A stretch of 64,000 nt of DNA from Sequoia sempervirens (Eukaryota; Streptophyta; Pinopsida; Cupressales; Cupressaceae). The number at the start of each line of letters is the position of its first letter. The stretch's first letter is position 1. Made by a program: the position numbers and the translations under genes. The stretch is taken from the NCBI GenBank assembly GCA_007258455.2, contig VDFB02000001.1:12318754-12382753 (forward strand). Direction: 5' to 3'. The notes below the pieces were generated by a model. That model did not search any database. It was not told where the DNA came from and worked only from the letters and a program-made list of their open reading frames with translations. This document shows positions 23,872 to 34,563 of the stretch, one piece after another.

Positions 23872-24930
23872 ATCATCTTCAGAACTTTCAGAACTGCTCG
23901 AGCTCTCCTTAGTATCAGGTACATTTTGATTTTTCAATTCCTCTTTATCTGGTGTCTGAGGAATTGATGCAACATCCTTTTCATTTTCTAATTTCTTCTC
24001 TGACTGTAGATCCAAAGTAGAAGGTTTCAGCTCATGAAAGATAATGCTTCTGCTGTGCAAAACCTTCTCAGTCTCAGGGTTCCAAAGCTTGTATCCTTTT
24101 ATGCCAACACTATAGCCTATAAATATACACTTTACAGCTTTGTTTTCCAACTTGGATCTTTTTTCAAATGGCACATATGCATATGCCTCACAGCCAAGGA
24201 CACGAATATGTCTCAAAGAGGGCTTCTTTCTAAACCATGCTTCCAAAGGTGTCTTCTCAACAAGAGAAAAGTTAGGAGAGCAATTTACCAAGTAACATGC
24301 TGTAGAGACTGCTTCAGCCCAAAACTTCTCCTCCAAGCCAACACTACTCAACATACTTCATGCTCTTTCCATTATCGTCCTGTTAAACCTTTCAGCAACT
24401 CCATTTTGCTGTGGAGTATAAGGTTTGGTCTTATGTCTTTTGATCCCATGATCTTTACAGTACCTTTCAAATTCATCTGAACAAAACTCACTGCCATTGT
24501 CAGTCCTTAAACATTTTATTTTTCTACCAATCTGATCTTCTACAAGGTTTTTAAATTCCTTAAACTGACTGAACACTTCTTATTTACTTTTCAAAAAATA
24601 TACAAATGCTCTTCTTAAATAATCAACAATAAACGACACATAGTATCTTGATTTAGACAAAGAAGGAACATTCACTGGATCAAACACATTAGAATGTATA
24701 TAATCAAGTAAACTAGAAGTTTTGTGAGGACTGGAATAAAATGAAACACGGTGTTGCTTTTCATATATGTAATGTTCACATAAATCAAATTCAAGGTTAC
24801 AATATTCAAGCCCTTCTACCAGGTTTTTATTTTTTAAAGTTTTTAGACCTTTCTCACCAATGTGGCCAAGCCTATGATGCCAGAGCATAGTCTTCTCTAC
24901 TGGAAGTTTAATCTCCATGGATTTTACACC
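23872..24930 (-). pseudogene. C3 integrase remnant
   Basis: Zinc finger: WHHRLGHIGEKG near 24880 is fine, but the second Cys pair reads CEHY rather than CEHC. The first catalytic Asp is Asn in the YIHSN segment (24690-24688). The second (CLRTDNGSEF) and the Glu (QQNGVAERFNRT) are intact near 24510-24380. The GKKxx C-terminal part with AYVPFEKRSKLENKAVKC runs to 23872, where the solo LTR interrupts an acidic serine-rich linker. A frameshift or stop lies near 24578 and another near 24355. Confidence 0.93.
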
Positions 24931-25035
24931 TTCAGGAACATTTTCCTTCTTTTATTCATGAGCAGCCTTGAGTGACTTTGTAGAGACACTATTGCATTGA
25001 ATAGCTTGTGCATCTAGCTTGTACAGAGTACCAAT

Positions 25036-25400
25036 TCAAGCACCCCTATCCAGCACCATAGAGCCTCTAGTCATCTTGCAGCCATTTCTCGAGAATGTGA
25101 CATGCACTCCGATATCATTCAGCTTACTTACAAAAAGTAGATTTCGAGCCAGACCTGGTATATGCATCACATCATTGATTCCCTTTACTCTTCCATCAGA
25201 GAATTGAATTTTGACTCTTCCACGACCAATAATTTCTAAAGATGAGTCGCTTGCCAAGTATACCTTTCCACCATTGTATTCTTCATACTTCGTGAACCAT
25301 TCTCTATGAGATGTCATGTGGAAAGATGCTCCAGAATCAATCAGCCAAACATCATCGGATGCCCGTGTAGCCAAAATTGCAATGAAGGTATTTGCATCAC
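25036..25400 (-). pseudogene. C3 protease remnant
   Basis: VWLIDSGASFHMTSH near 25345 has an intact Asp-Ser-Gly active site, followed by VYLASDSSLEIIGRGRVKI and HIPGLARNLLFVSKL. The frame is open from 25374 to 25036. It is one frame off from the gag frame above it, so a frameshift lies near 25390. Confidence 0.93.
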
Positions 25401-26180
25401 TCTGAGAAGAACATTTCTAGAAGAGTTCCTATTCTTTTTCTCCTCCTTGCAATCCCTTTGGACATGACCAGGTTGCCCATAGTTCCAACACTTCACCTTT
25501 GAATTCTTGCCAAAAGACTTTGATCTCCCTTCTGATTTTGATCTAGACTTCTTGTCCTTCTTCTTGCCTTTGTTCTTTGGTCTACCTCTAACAGCCAGAG
25601 CCTCCTTTGTCATCTCAGAAGATTTTCTTCTCATTTCTTCTGATAACAGAGAAGCAACAACATCTTCCATCTTGAATGTGGACGTTGTACTCCCAATGGC
25701 CATCACTAGATGATCCCAAGAATCAGGCAGAGAACACAACAACAACATGCAACGATCTTCATCTTCAATCTTCACACCAACAGATGTCAACTGAGCAATC
25801 AACATGTTGAAAGTATTTAAGTGATCAGCAACAGACCCTCCTTCCTGCATTCTCAAAGAGTACAACTTCTTCCTCAAGAACAACTTGTTCACTAAGGACT
25901 TGCCTTGATAGATAGATGCTAATCTTTTCCACAAGGAAGATGCAGTCTTTTCTTCATGCACGTTCAGAAGAATAGAGTCTACCAAACAGAGCCTTATTAG
26001 CCCTTTAGACTTTCTATTTGCAAGGTCCCAATCCTCTTACTTCATGCCTTGAGGCATTGTTCCAAACACAATAGTCCAAAGATCTCAGTCTACTAACAGA
26101 TCTTCCATTTTGAGTTTCCATAGCTCAAAATTTCTTCCATTGAATTTCTCTATATCCATCCTACTGGATGTGCTTGCCAT
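25400..26180 (-). pseudogene. C3 gag remnant
   Basis: Start at the ATG at 26180 (MASTSSRMDIEKFNGRNFEL), about 100 bases after the primer site. Stops lie near 26082 and 26040. From 25985 the frame is open: the UBN2-like core contains SVADHLNTFNMLIAQLTSVG, then a Lys/Ser-rich stretch. The zinc knuckle reads CWNYGQPGHVQRDC near 25460, with the second Cys changed to Tyr. Confidence 0.93.
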
Positions 26181-26281
26181 CTTAATCTATAATTAAATTA
26201 AAAGAACTCTACAAAACTCCCACTAGAAAAGGATTGACACAAAAAACCCAACTCACTCACAAGGACAACACAACTGGCCAG

Positions 26282-26293
26282 GCTCTGATACCA
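26282..26293 (-). other. C3 primer binding site (initiator tRNA-Met)
   Basis: Minus strand TGGTATCAGAGC, a perfect 12-base match to the plant initiator tRNA-Met site, next to the 5' LTR. Confidence 0.95.
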
Positions 26294-26295
26294 CT

Positions 26296-27863
26296 CATAA
26301 GGAAAGCAAAGGTGTGGAAACACTTTCCTAATGCCAAATCCACAGGGAAGAATGCAATGCAGGGCTTTTAATTTTTTTCAAATTAAAATCCAATTGAGAC
26401 ACACATGAAGGAATAACAAAAATAGAGCAAATACACAAAGAAAAATCAAACAAATTTATGTGGGAAACCCTTACGGGAAAAAACCCACCACACCAAGCTG
26501 AATCTCTTTGTATTACAGTAACAATAATTACATATAATCAAAAATACAACTCTCTGATGATTTTTCAGTAGCTGTAACATTCACCGTTAAAAACACTCTC
26601 AGAAAAGCTCTCTATCATTCGATAAACTCATCACTCTATTTTTCCATTCAAAAAATAGAATCCATTTGATTTTAAATCTTTTGTGCATCCTTATCCGCCA
26701 ATGCCAACCATAGACAGATTCCATTCGAGTCTTGATTTTTTTCTTGCATGTTGTTTTTCCAGTGTTTCAACTGATGCATAAAATCAACCGTCATCATGCT
26801 TTAAAACTACTTCCTATGATTGGTCCACGAAGCTCCACCTAGGATGGTCAAAATGGTCAAGAGCATTCAACTTTGTTGGTATATCGGTGAGACACTCACA
26901 GTGTCTCCTCGATGACACAAAGTTTCTCTACCGGCATTGCTATAGCTTCCATGAGTCGGCAAGATGCTATATCGAATGTATAAGTCACAACGAAACCATC
27001 GATGTCCACTTCGATCCTATCGACAAAGGTTTCCCTTATCGGCGAGACTCATATCGAATGGAACAAGTCATATCGAATCCAAAGAATCCATTGACAAGAC
27101 ATACTGATGTCGCCAAGACCTTATGTCGAAAACTTCAAGTCATGCTGACATGAGCCATTCGACATGACTATTTCTCTTCGGCGAGACTCACATTGAAGCA
27201 AAACTTCCACCAAACGTCACACTATCACCAAGACTTGTGCCTATCGCCATGACCTTTCACCGAGCTCCATCATGTCTTACCGAGTCAGAAAGACATAAGC
27301 CCTTCGCCAAGATGTTTCTCCGAGTTCCCAGAGTTAACCCGAAGACTTCTGTCGGCGTGACTTATTACTTTCACTAAGACTTCTCAGCGAAGTCTTTTGT
27401 CACTGCGAAGTCACCATGAGGATACAATCTATTCGACAAGACTTAGCTTCATTGCTGAGACCTCTCCTCATGACCCGTGAGTTACTTCGACATTCACCTT
27501 GACACCTGAGAGCTGCCATTGTCGGTGAGACATTACATACTCGCTGGGACATCTCACTGAAGCCCTAGCGTTAGCCCGGCGTCGGTGAGACTTACACCAT
27601 TCGCTGAGACTTCTCCCCGACACCCGTGAGCTAGCCCGATAAGATCAACTGTTGCCCAGAGTTCTTCCGATCACCAAAAGGTCATGCCGAACTCAGAGAG
27701 TCACAGTGATAAACTTCATTCGGCAAGACATCAACTCTGTCACAGCGATAGGATCATTTCAAGAGGTTCAAAACTGTTAGTCGCCCAGACATGAACACTT
27801 ATCACAACGAATTTTCCCTTCAGGAGTTCCATGTCAGTAAGGATTGAGGCACATATTCTAACA
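26296..27863 (-). repeat. C3 5' LTR
   Basis: Matches 20111-21678 along its length. The inner end reads TCATAAGG where the other copy reads TGTAAGG, so the terminal dinucleotide is probably mutated. It ends ATTCTAACA before the TSD. Confidence 0.92.
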
Positions 27864-27868
27864 TCAAT

Positions 27869-28634
27869 TTCCCATTTATATTGCAATTTATTTCTTAAAT
27901 CTATTTCATGTTCTCAGAGTCAATAAATCAATAGCTTCCAAAAATCTAGCCAATTAGGCTTGTTCTATTTGTAATTCTTGGCACATTTCATGAGAATATT
28001 TATGCTTAAACAATATCTAAGTATGAAAAAAGCATACATAGATTTGATATTGTTAAAGATCACCCTCCTAGGTCTTGTAGAACTTGAAGTGCAGATGAGA
28101 AAATTATAAAATCAATATTTTGTTCATTGGCCAACCTCTTGAAACCTTTAAGCATAAGAATTGGAAATTGTTTAGATAGTTTCAGGAATCAATTGGGATT
28201 TAAAAATAAGCCAACAAATTGATGAATCTATATTTCTAAAGTCCAATAGCATCCTTTTGGATAGAGTCTAATAAAATTTTGCATTAAGAACATTTTTTTG
28301 TTTAAAAATTCTTGTACACATTCATTTGTGTATGTAACTCGCTATTTATATGAAGTTTGCAAATTATTTTTTCCCATTTGTGGGTGGTGACTCTAAAAGA
28401 TGTCATTTTTGATGATGAGTATAAGAATAAAATATTAGCATCAGATATGGATGGTAGAATATCTATTTTCCATATTGATCCTAATAAAATCTAGCAAATG
28501 AGTTTCAACCTCAAAGACAAACATGGAAGGCTAGAGACACGGGTAATTCTTCAAAACCACTTGTTACTACTTTTTAAATTAATGAAGGAAGTACATTGGC
28601 AACACCCTCTCTAGGAAATAATGTCCCAATACTA
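27869..28634 (+). pseudogene. Unidentified decayed reading frame, second part
   Basis: Continues the frame of 19636-20110. Removing C3 plus one TSD copy (7758 bp, a multiple of three) gives a stop-free run across the junction, with IYFLNLFHVLRVNKSIASKN after it. Later pieces in the same frame are KINILFIGQPLETFKHKNWK near 28110 and LKDVIFDDEYKNKILASDMD near 28395. About twenty stops are scattered through it. No family was recognised. Confidence 0.4.
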
Positions 28635-28636
28635 AG

Positions 28637-28809
28637 ATGAGTGTTGAGTACATAAATAATACCAAATATATGAGAGATGAGAAAGTTTTCGTAGAACATG
28701 AAGCATTCATGATAAAATTTGAAAAAGAAAGAGAACAAATACAAAGAGAATATGACCTTAGAGAAGGTGTGTATGCAAGAGTAAGTTCTCCAAATGTGGC
28801 TATAACAAT
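28637..28809 (+). pseudogene. Gypsy G5 gag N-terminal part, cut by G4
   Basis: Open from ATG 28637 with KFEKEREQIQREYDLREGVY, a likely helical segment. It ends at the G4 target site ACAAT. Joining 28809 to 50774, with one TSD copy kept, preserves the frame into DFQDNPTSRSFSQS. Confidence 0.6.
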
Positions 28810-30028
28810 TGTATACACCTAAAAATGGTAATCACCTTTAATTAATTAAATACTAGCTATTTGATTAACATTCCAACTACGTATAAATAAATCCTCAATT
28901 TATTTATATTGTTCACCCTTCTCTAATTCTCCAAATCTAAATCATATTCTTCTAAATTAATTAAATAAACAAGGTTCCCTAAACTTGTTTTATTTAATTC
29001 ATCTTCACTAAATCCAATTAGGAATTAGAGCACATTTCTACAACTTTTTGTGCCACATCACCAAGGTCACATGAAAATAAATAACTCTAATTTTTAATTA
29101 GAATTATCTTCATCTCATTTCAAAAAGCACATGGCTCATTTCCTCCCACACTTCCACTAATTTTGGAGCAGGTGACTTTTTCTTCCCACACTTCTGCCAA
29201 TTTTGGAAGCACATGTTGTTCTCTTCCCACACTTGAATCTTCCATCCAAATGGAATATTGCCCATTGGTCAAGAGATTCTCCCATCCAAATGGCATGTTG
29301 TCTTTGGTCAAGGGGACAACATCTTGATTCTCTTCATCTTCACCATCCATTTTTCTTATTCAAATCCGGACCATTGATTATTTCCACCTCACTATATGCT
29401 TGGAAAAGGCTATAAATACAACCTTTGGGCCTTGTATTTTGCATCCACATTTGAAGTAAAGTTACCATGCAGGTTTATCATTCGAGATTGGAGCATTTTT
29501 GGAGTCTTATAGCTAGTTTTTATATCATGTTTTGCTTTGTATTTACATCTTAGATTAACATATTGCTTCATAGTTGCATTTTATCATCCATCTTGCATCA
29601 TAGTTGCATTTTAGATTAGTTCATTTTAAGTTTGCATTTGAGCATATGTAGAATCATGCATAGATTCATATAGATCACTACCATAGTATCCACCACCATT
29701 TGTGTTTTTATCATCAACATCATCCTTCATTCATCATAGCATTCATCATCATTGTTTGCACATAGTTTCATGTAGGCATATAGTTGGCTTGCATGTTGAA
29801 TACTAATCTTGTTTCTTAAGTGTCATTCTAAAAGCATTTGTGCACATAGAAATTTAAGGGCCAAAAAGGTTAAAAAGAATCATTTAAGAATAGAGGACAA
29901 TGAGACGTTTGTGGAAGATTTATCTTTATTGCAACTTATAATAGTTTACTTTTCTTTGATTCTTTCAATATAAATCATTTTATTAAGGTTTTTGTTGATA
30001 CTAACTTTGCACATTTCACACACACACA
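28810..30028 (+). repeat. G4 left LTR
   Basis: 1219 bp. Contains about three units of a roughly 40-bp CTTCCCACACTTCC repeat near 29140-29235, against about five in the right LTR, which accounts for the 82-bp length difference. Confidence 0.93.
29411..29420 (+). promoter_or_regulatory. Probable TATA box in the G4 left LTR
   Basis: TATAAATACA in the context AAAAGGC, conserved at 50150-50159 in the other LTR. Its place in the LTR fits a U3 promoter, with a start expected about 25-30 bases downstream. Confidence 0.6.
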
Positions 30029-30031
30029 AAA

Positions 30032-30050
30032 TGATGCCCATTGTGGGGCC
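30032..30050 (+). other. G4 primer binding site, Tat-like
   Basis: TGATGCCCATTGTGGGGCC lies three bases after the LTR. From memory of the family it resembles the Tat-type Gypsy site that begins TGGCGCC and ends GTGGGGC, with differences that look like C-to-T and G-to-A decay. The exact tRNA is not assigned. Confidence 0.6.
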
Positions 30051-30189
30051 TTGCCTTGTTTATTACTAACATGCTTGAAAATTTATGTTCATAGGTACGA
30101 ACGTGAGCCTTTTAGAGCCTCTTGGAGCCTCTTGCACCTATTTTGAAGTCTCTTGGAACCTCTTGGAACCTCTTGAACTTGTTCTAGCA

Positions 30190-30412
30190 CATGTAGTCTC
30201 TATTTTGGTGCCTTTGGTCTCTATTTTGGTGCTTTTTGCACCATTCTGGGTTGTTCTATCTCTATTTTGGTGCCTTTGTTCTTTATTTTGGTGCCTTTTG
30301 CATCCTTCTAGAACATCCTATCTTTGTTTTGGCACCTTTTGTCTCTGTTTTGGTACCTTTTGTCTTTGTTTTGGTGCCTTTTGTCTCTTTTTTGGCACCT
30401 TTTGCAAAATTT
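30190..30412 (+). repeat. Minisatellite, about 23-bp unit
   Basis: About nine copies of a TCTCTATTTTGGTGCCTTTTG-like unit. It translates to a Leu/Phe/Trp/Cys-rich repeat in all frames, so the apparent 109-residue frame is an artefact. Confidence 0.85.
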
Positions 30413-30519
30413 GAAAGCTAATACTTTGCGTTGTGTATTTGTAGGTTTCCCAAAAACGCTTGTCAAAGACATTCTTATCAAACCACTAACATATTGCAGG
30501 GGCTAGAAGTGATCTACTT

Positions 30520-30632
30520 GTTTTCTTTTGGTTAAGATAGGAACATAGCTTAATTAAAAGGTTAACGAACACCATGTTTCCTTTTGGTTAAGTTAGGCAC
30601 ATAGCTTAATTAAAGGATTGATGAACACCATG
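30520..30632 (+). repeat. Direct repeat of about 57 bp
   Basis: Two copies of a segment with CTTTTGGTTAAG, ACATAGCTTAATTAAA and GAACACCATGT, in tandem. Confidence 0.8.
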
Positions 30633-32168
30633 TCTTTTGTGCATGATGGATGGTAGGAATATGCTCTCCCCTTAACTGGGTGACCAAAAAGCTAGACCCA
30701 TTCACTTTTGTGTGGGACTGTGAGTTGAGTATATCGCATGTGTTCTCTCTTTATTCATGTGGAATAAAGATTGATAAAACTATGGGTATACTTGCTTGCT
30801 TTTGTTTATCTTAGAGGTCCTTCCTTGTGGGAAAAAGTACTCACCCAAGGGAATGACCCAACCGGTAACATGCTAAATCCAAGCACATTTCTAGCCAGTA
30901 TATAACTGTGGATATTAGAATAAAAGCCAGTATCATGAGGTTGGTTCTGGCGAGAAGGGAAGCAATGGTCTCTCGCCACATGGATCAACCCCCATGAATG
31001 GAAAGTCCTTACTAAAACCCTTGTTGTAGTTTGGCCAAAACCTTTATCTATTCTTTGGTGCAATAATGATCATTGTGAAGGCACCCACATTCTCGCAATT
31101 TTCAATAGAGATGAAAAATATGCCATGAGAAATTCATGGGTATTGATGCTTGGCTGCCCTAAGAAGTGAGTGTCATGGAGGGGAGCTAGTGGGGTCAAGC
31201 ATCTAGTCATCTGCTAAGAATAAGTGTGGTTGGGGTAAAAATCACCTGGAACCCAAAATAAGTCTTTCACAACCCTAGGAATGTACATTGCTTGATGTTT
31301 CTTTACCAAAGTGTTTTCAAATCAAACAAAATGTCCCATATTGGAAGTGAAAACCTTGATTGAGAATTGAATTTAGTGAAACAACCAAGTCTCCCATTGA
31401 AAAATTAGGAAAACCAAGCAAATTCTCAAATAAACTTTCAAAAAGCCAAGCCTGAACCTGTTTTGGTGCCTTTTGCAGAACACAAAATAGTGACCTAGGT
31501 TCATTTCTTGTCTGACAATCAGTCTCATCTTGGGAATCCTCAGAAGTATTCAACCAATCCTTAGGTAAAACAGATTCTGAACATGTGTGTTACCAAATTA
31601 TTTCATGAAAGATTAAAATTCAGAAACCAAAGTCCATACCTCTTAGTCCAAAAGAACATCAAAGACGGTTATCAAGACTTTATGAATTTAGAGAGAGGTT
31701 GACCTTCAATTTCTACAAAAGAGATTGCAAGAACAATCCCGAATTATACATCTTTTACTATTGTCAAAATCCACAACTTTTCCAAATATTTGAGTACCTC
31801 GTTTAGGAAGAAAATTTACCGCCAGTTTCACAATTTGAACCAAAATTTTAGAACTTTCTCAAAGTCCAAGATCATTCCTTAGATACGTTAGAATCTAAAC
31901 TTGTTAAAACTGGTAGCTACAAGTGGAATTTTCCAACCTAAACCAAGATCTAACATCACAAGGTACCAACATCATCCAATTTATCACACCTTTGATTATT
32001 AGGTCTAGTTTCATCATTAGGATTTATCATCCTCTCATCACGAAATGAAGCTACATAGTCAAATCAAACTTAGTCTCATTAAAAAATTTCATTCTATTTG
32101 ACTTAGTTGTAATCCTTGGTACTTTTCCAAAACCTAGATCAAAATTTAATTTAAATTACAACACTTGT
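30633..32168 (+). other. G4 5' non-coding interior
   Basis: No coding motif, repeat or RNA gene recognised on either strand. Confidence 0.5.
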
Positions 32169-32743
32169 ATGACCATTCAAACAAGGTTACAAAAAAAAAT
32201 GCTCAAGGAAAAAGGGCTTGAAAATCAAAACATTGAAATTCCAACCATTGAAACTCTGATCATTGAGACTCCAAACACTGAAACTCAAAATAGTGAAACA
32301 CAAAACACCAAGGTGGAGGCTGAAGAGAATCCTTTAACAACACTGATGGGGAAGAAATAACTGAAGAAGATATCCAACATGCTGAACAAGACCCCAATTT
32401 CCACAAGTGTTTAGAAAATATTTTCAAAAGAAATGGGGAAAAATACCTCCTTATGCTAGCCAAATAAGGTGCCAAATTTCTAGAATACTTTGACATAAAT
32501 CAATTGAAAGAACCTCCCAAAAAGCTCAAGAATGATCATGAACAAGTGGTCGCTTTAGCTCATCAAATGAAAAACCTTCAACGACAAATATGGGATATGC
32601 AAAGGGAAACAACTACAAAAAGATATTTGTTGTCAGACATCTACTATTATCCATGTGACAGAAAAATAGACATGACACCTTCTCCACCAACAACTACATT
32701 ATCCAAGTTCAATTTCTTTAAATTCTTGAAAAAGTTAAATTAG
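32169..32743 (+). pseudogene. G4 ORF1, acidic and coiled-coil protein remnant
   Basis: Begins MTIQTRLQKKMLKEKG; the TRLQ start resembles N-termini of many plant Gypsy gag or ORF1 proteins. A stretch of short ETxNxET-type repeats follows. One frameshift near 32330 moves it to the next frame, which reads EEITEEDIQHAEQDPNF and NGEKYLLMLAK, then one stop, then a likely coiled coil VVALAHQMKNLQRQIWDMQR near 32560. It ends near 32743. No zinc knuckle or protease was seen. It could be a diverged gag or a lineage-specific ORF1. Confidence 0.55.
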
Positions 32744-32771
32744 AAGCCCAAATCTCAATCCTCAAACATAG

Positions 32772-33644
32772 ATGATATTGAACAATCTTACCATGTCATG
32801 CATCTATCTCCATCTCCTATACCAAAATATACCTCATGATTCTTTCACCCAAATTAACAATTCCATCCAACCACCTTCTTCTATCATATCTTCTATATCC
32901 AATGATTCATTTCAATCTCTCAGTCCAAAACATGACAACATAGACTCCTCTACACCTCAAGATCAAAGCATTCTTTCCACTTCATCCAATGATACCAAAT
33001 TTCCACAAGTTCTTTCAATCTTTGACCAAGACCGAATCTCTCAAGAATTCTATGATGATCCCTTCCTTTCATTTTTCATCCACAAGAATTCCCTTCCATC
33101 TCAAGAGAAAAGTATCCTTCCAAGTCCTCCTTCCACTCCATTTGATGAATCCATACCATCTCAAGATTCCATTGCATCCCAGGAGCATGATAATTCTTCC
33201 ATCCTATCTAATGATGTCCTATCACTCGATTTTCAAGATATTATTTCTACAAAATGTCATGATTCCCTTCCTCATCAAGATCAAGATATGCTTCAATCCG
33301 AGGATATCCCTTCATTCCATGAGGATGTTCATCCTTCTCAAGATCAAGATATGCCTTTCATACCACTTCACAATGATTTCGTACCTAGTAAAGAGCAAGA
33401 TACTCCATCCCCTACACCTCATACTCCTTTTCCAATTCAAGATCAAATTACCCCATCATCCCCATGTCAAGATCCTATCACACCTAGTAAAGCTATCCAT
33501 GAACCCCACACCTACAAATTGGGACCCTTCACCTTTATCCGATCCGGTTTACTTCCAACACCTATCCTTTCATCCATATCATATCCTCCCAAAAATGGAC
33601 TCGCATCTTGTTTCACAAACAATACATATCCCATTGGTAAATGA
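32772..33644 (+). CDS. G4 ORF2a, 290-residue Ser/Pro/Gln/Asp-rich low-complexity protein
   Basis: The longest open frame in the window, on the coding strand of G4. After about 20 residues in a likely wrong frame it enters a run of short degenerate repeats: SQDQD, PSQEK, SQEHD, HQDQDM and PSKEQDT are scattered through residues 80-240. The C-terminus has a more ordinary sequence, KLGPFTFIRSGLLPTP. No transmembrane segment, zinc finger or catalytic motif. The stop at 33642-33644 is followed by short further pieces in other frames that lead to 33877. The start codon is uncertain: the frame probably joined ORF1 upstream. No known family assigned. Confidence 0.5.
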   Translation: MILNNLTMSCIYLHLLYQNIPHDSFTQINNSIQPPSSIISSISNDSFQSLSPKHDNIDSSTPQDQSILSTSSNDTKFPQVLSIFDQDRISQEFYDDPFLSFFIHKNSLPSQEKSILPSPPSTPFDESIPSQDSIASQEHDNSSILSNDVLSLDFQDIISTKCHDSLPHQDQDMLQSEDIPSFHEDVHPSQDQDMPFIPLHNDFVPSKEQDTPSPTPHTPFPIQDQITPSSPCQDPITPSKAIHEPHTYKLGPFTFIRSGLLPTPILSSISYPPKNGLASCFTNNTYPIGK

Positions 33645-33876
33645 ATGTGTCAAATTATGAACTACAAAGGCAAAGGATTAGTCCTTCATGAACAAGGTAT
33701 CCTAGAACCCCTTTTTTTCTCAAGAAAACCCATATCACCATGGCCTTGGTTATTCACCTAAGTGTCCTAGCCCATCAAACCTACCATCTATCTTAGGTCC
33801 TCATCCTAATCTACCAAACCTTCCATCTATCCTAGGTTCATATCCTATTCCTCAAGAACAACAAAGGCACACATCC

Positions 33877-34563
33877 TTGATGCCCTTTCAAAATTCTACC
33901 TACACTCACTCATCCATAATACCTCCATACCATTCATCTCAATCCACCCCTCCCATTGCTCTTGGAAGCAATTTGGGTGCCAAATGTCAAAAGATTCTAT
34001 ATCAAAATCCACATGTGTCAAAGGATCAACATGTCTCCTCGAAGAGGCATGCAAAAATAAAAGACGATTTGATCCAAAATCAAGGGAAAAATAAAAAAGG
34101 CCACAAAGGCTCATCAAAGAAAAAGGAAAATTTTCAAAGACCACAAAGGTCCATAAAACAAAAGGAAATTTCAAAAGGCCACAAAGGTCCATCAAAGCAA
34201 AAAGAAAAATTTCCAAGGCCACAAAGGCCCATAAAGTATAAAGAAAAATCTCAAAGACCACAAAGGCCCATGAAGCAAATATCAAAGTCAAAAGTCATGT
34301 GGATTCCAAAAAGTATCATAGAAGCAATAAAATCCAAATTGGCATCCAAGTTTTATAATCCAAAAGCTTCCTCCACTCTTCCATCCAAAAACCTCTCACC
34401 TTCCAAATCCACTTTTCCTCCATCACTCCACCACCCTTCAAGGTGTGTGCCAATGTTGACCTTGCAATCCTTTCCATCTATCCATCAACAAGTCTTCCCA
34501 CCTCCTATCCATTACCCAACATTCATCCCCCATTATTCTCCTTTAATCCAAAACTTTGGATAA
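33877..34563 (+). pseudogene. G4 ORF2b, Lys-rich tandem-repeat protein remnant
   Basis: 228 residues. Residues about 50-145 are very basic and carry four to five copies of a 13- to 14-residue unit built on RPQRPIKxKEK or GHKGPSKQKEK, encoded by a minisatellite of about 42 bp at 34085-34275. After it comes VMWIPKSIIEAIKSKLASK, which looks like ordinary protein, then a Ser/Pro-rich tail. The basic stretch could bind nucleic acid, as gag tails do, but this is inference from composition only. It was probably joined to ORF2a before frameshifts near 33650-33870. Confidence 0.45.

Larger units (their letters stand above)
20111..27863 (-). mobile_element. Copia LTR retrotransposon C3
   Basis: Complete 7753-bp element with perfect TSD TCAAT (20106-20110 and 27864-27868). 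LTRs of about 1568 bp lie at both ends, with a minus-strand polypurine tract at 21679 and a tRNA-Met primer site at 26282. Gag, protease, integrase, RT and RNase H are in order on the minus strand. The LTRs differ at roughly 5 percent of the first 200 positions by eye. A 437-bp solo LTR interrupts the integrase C-terminal region. Confidence 0.95.

Noticed and set aside
26887..27153. 88-residue open frame with His/Arg/Tyr-rich sequence
   Set aside because: Lies in the C3 LTR on the non-element strand, and the matching stretch of the other LTR differs by changes that are not protein-conserving.
30085..30421. Open frames of 109 and 61 residues rich in Leu, Phe, Trp and Cys
   Set aside because: All come from translating the 23-bp minisatellite; every frame is open because the unit has few stops.
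32989..33660. 223-residue open frame overlapping ORF2a
   Set aside because: A shadow in another frame of the same low-complexity DNA; the 32772 frame continues the ORF1 direction and has more plausible composition.
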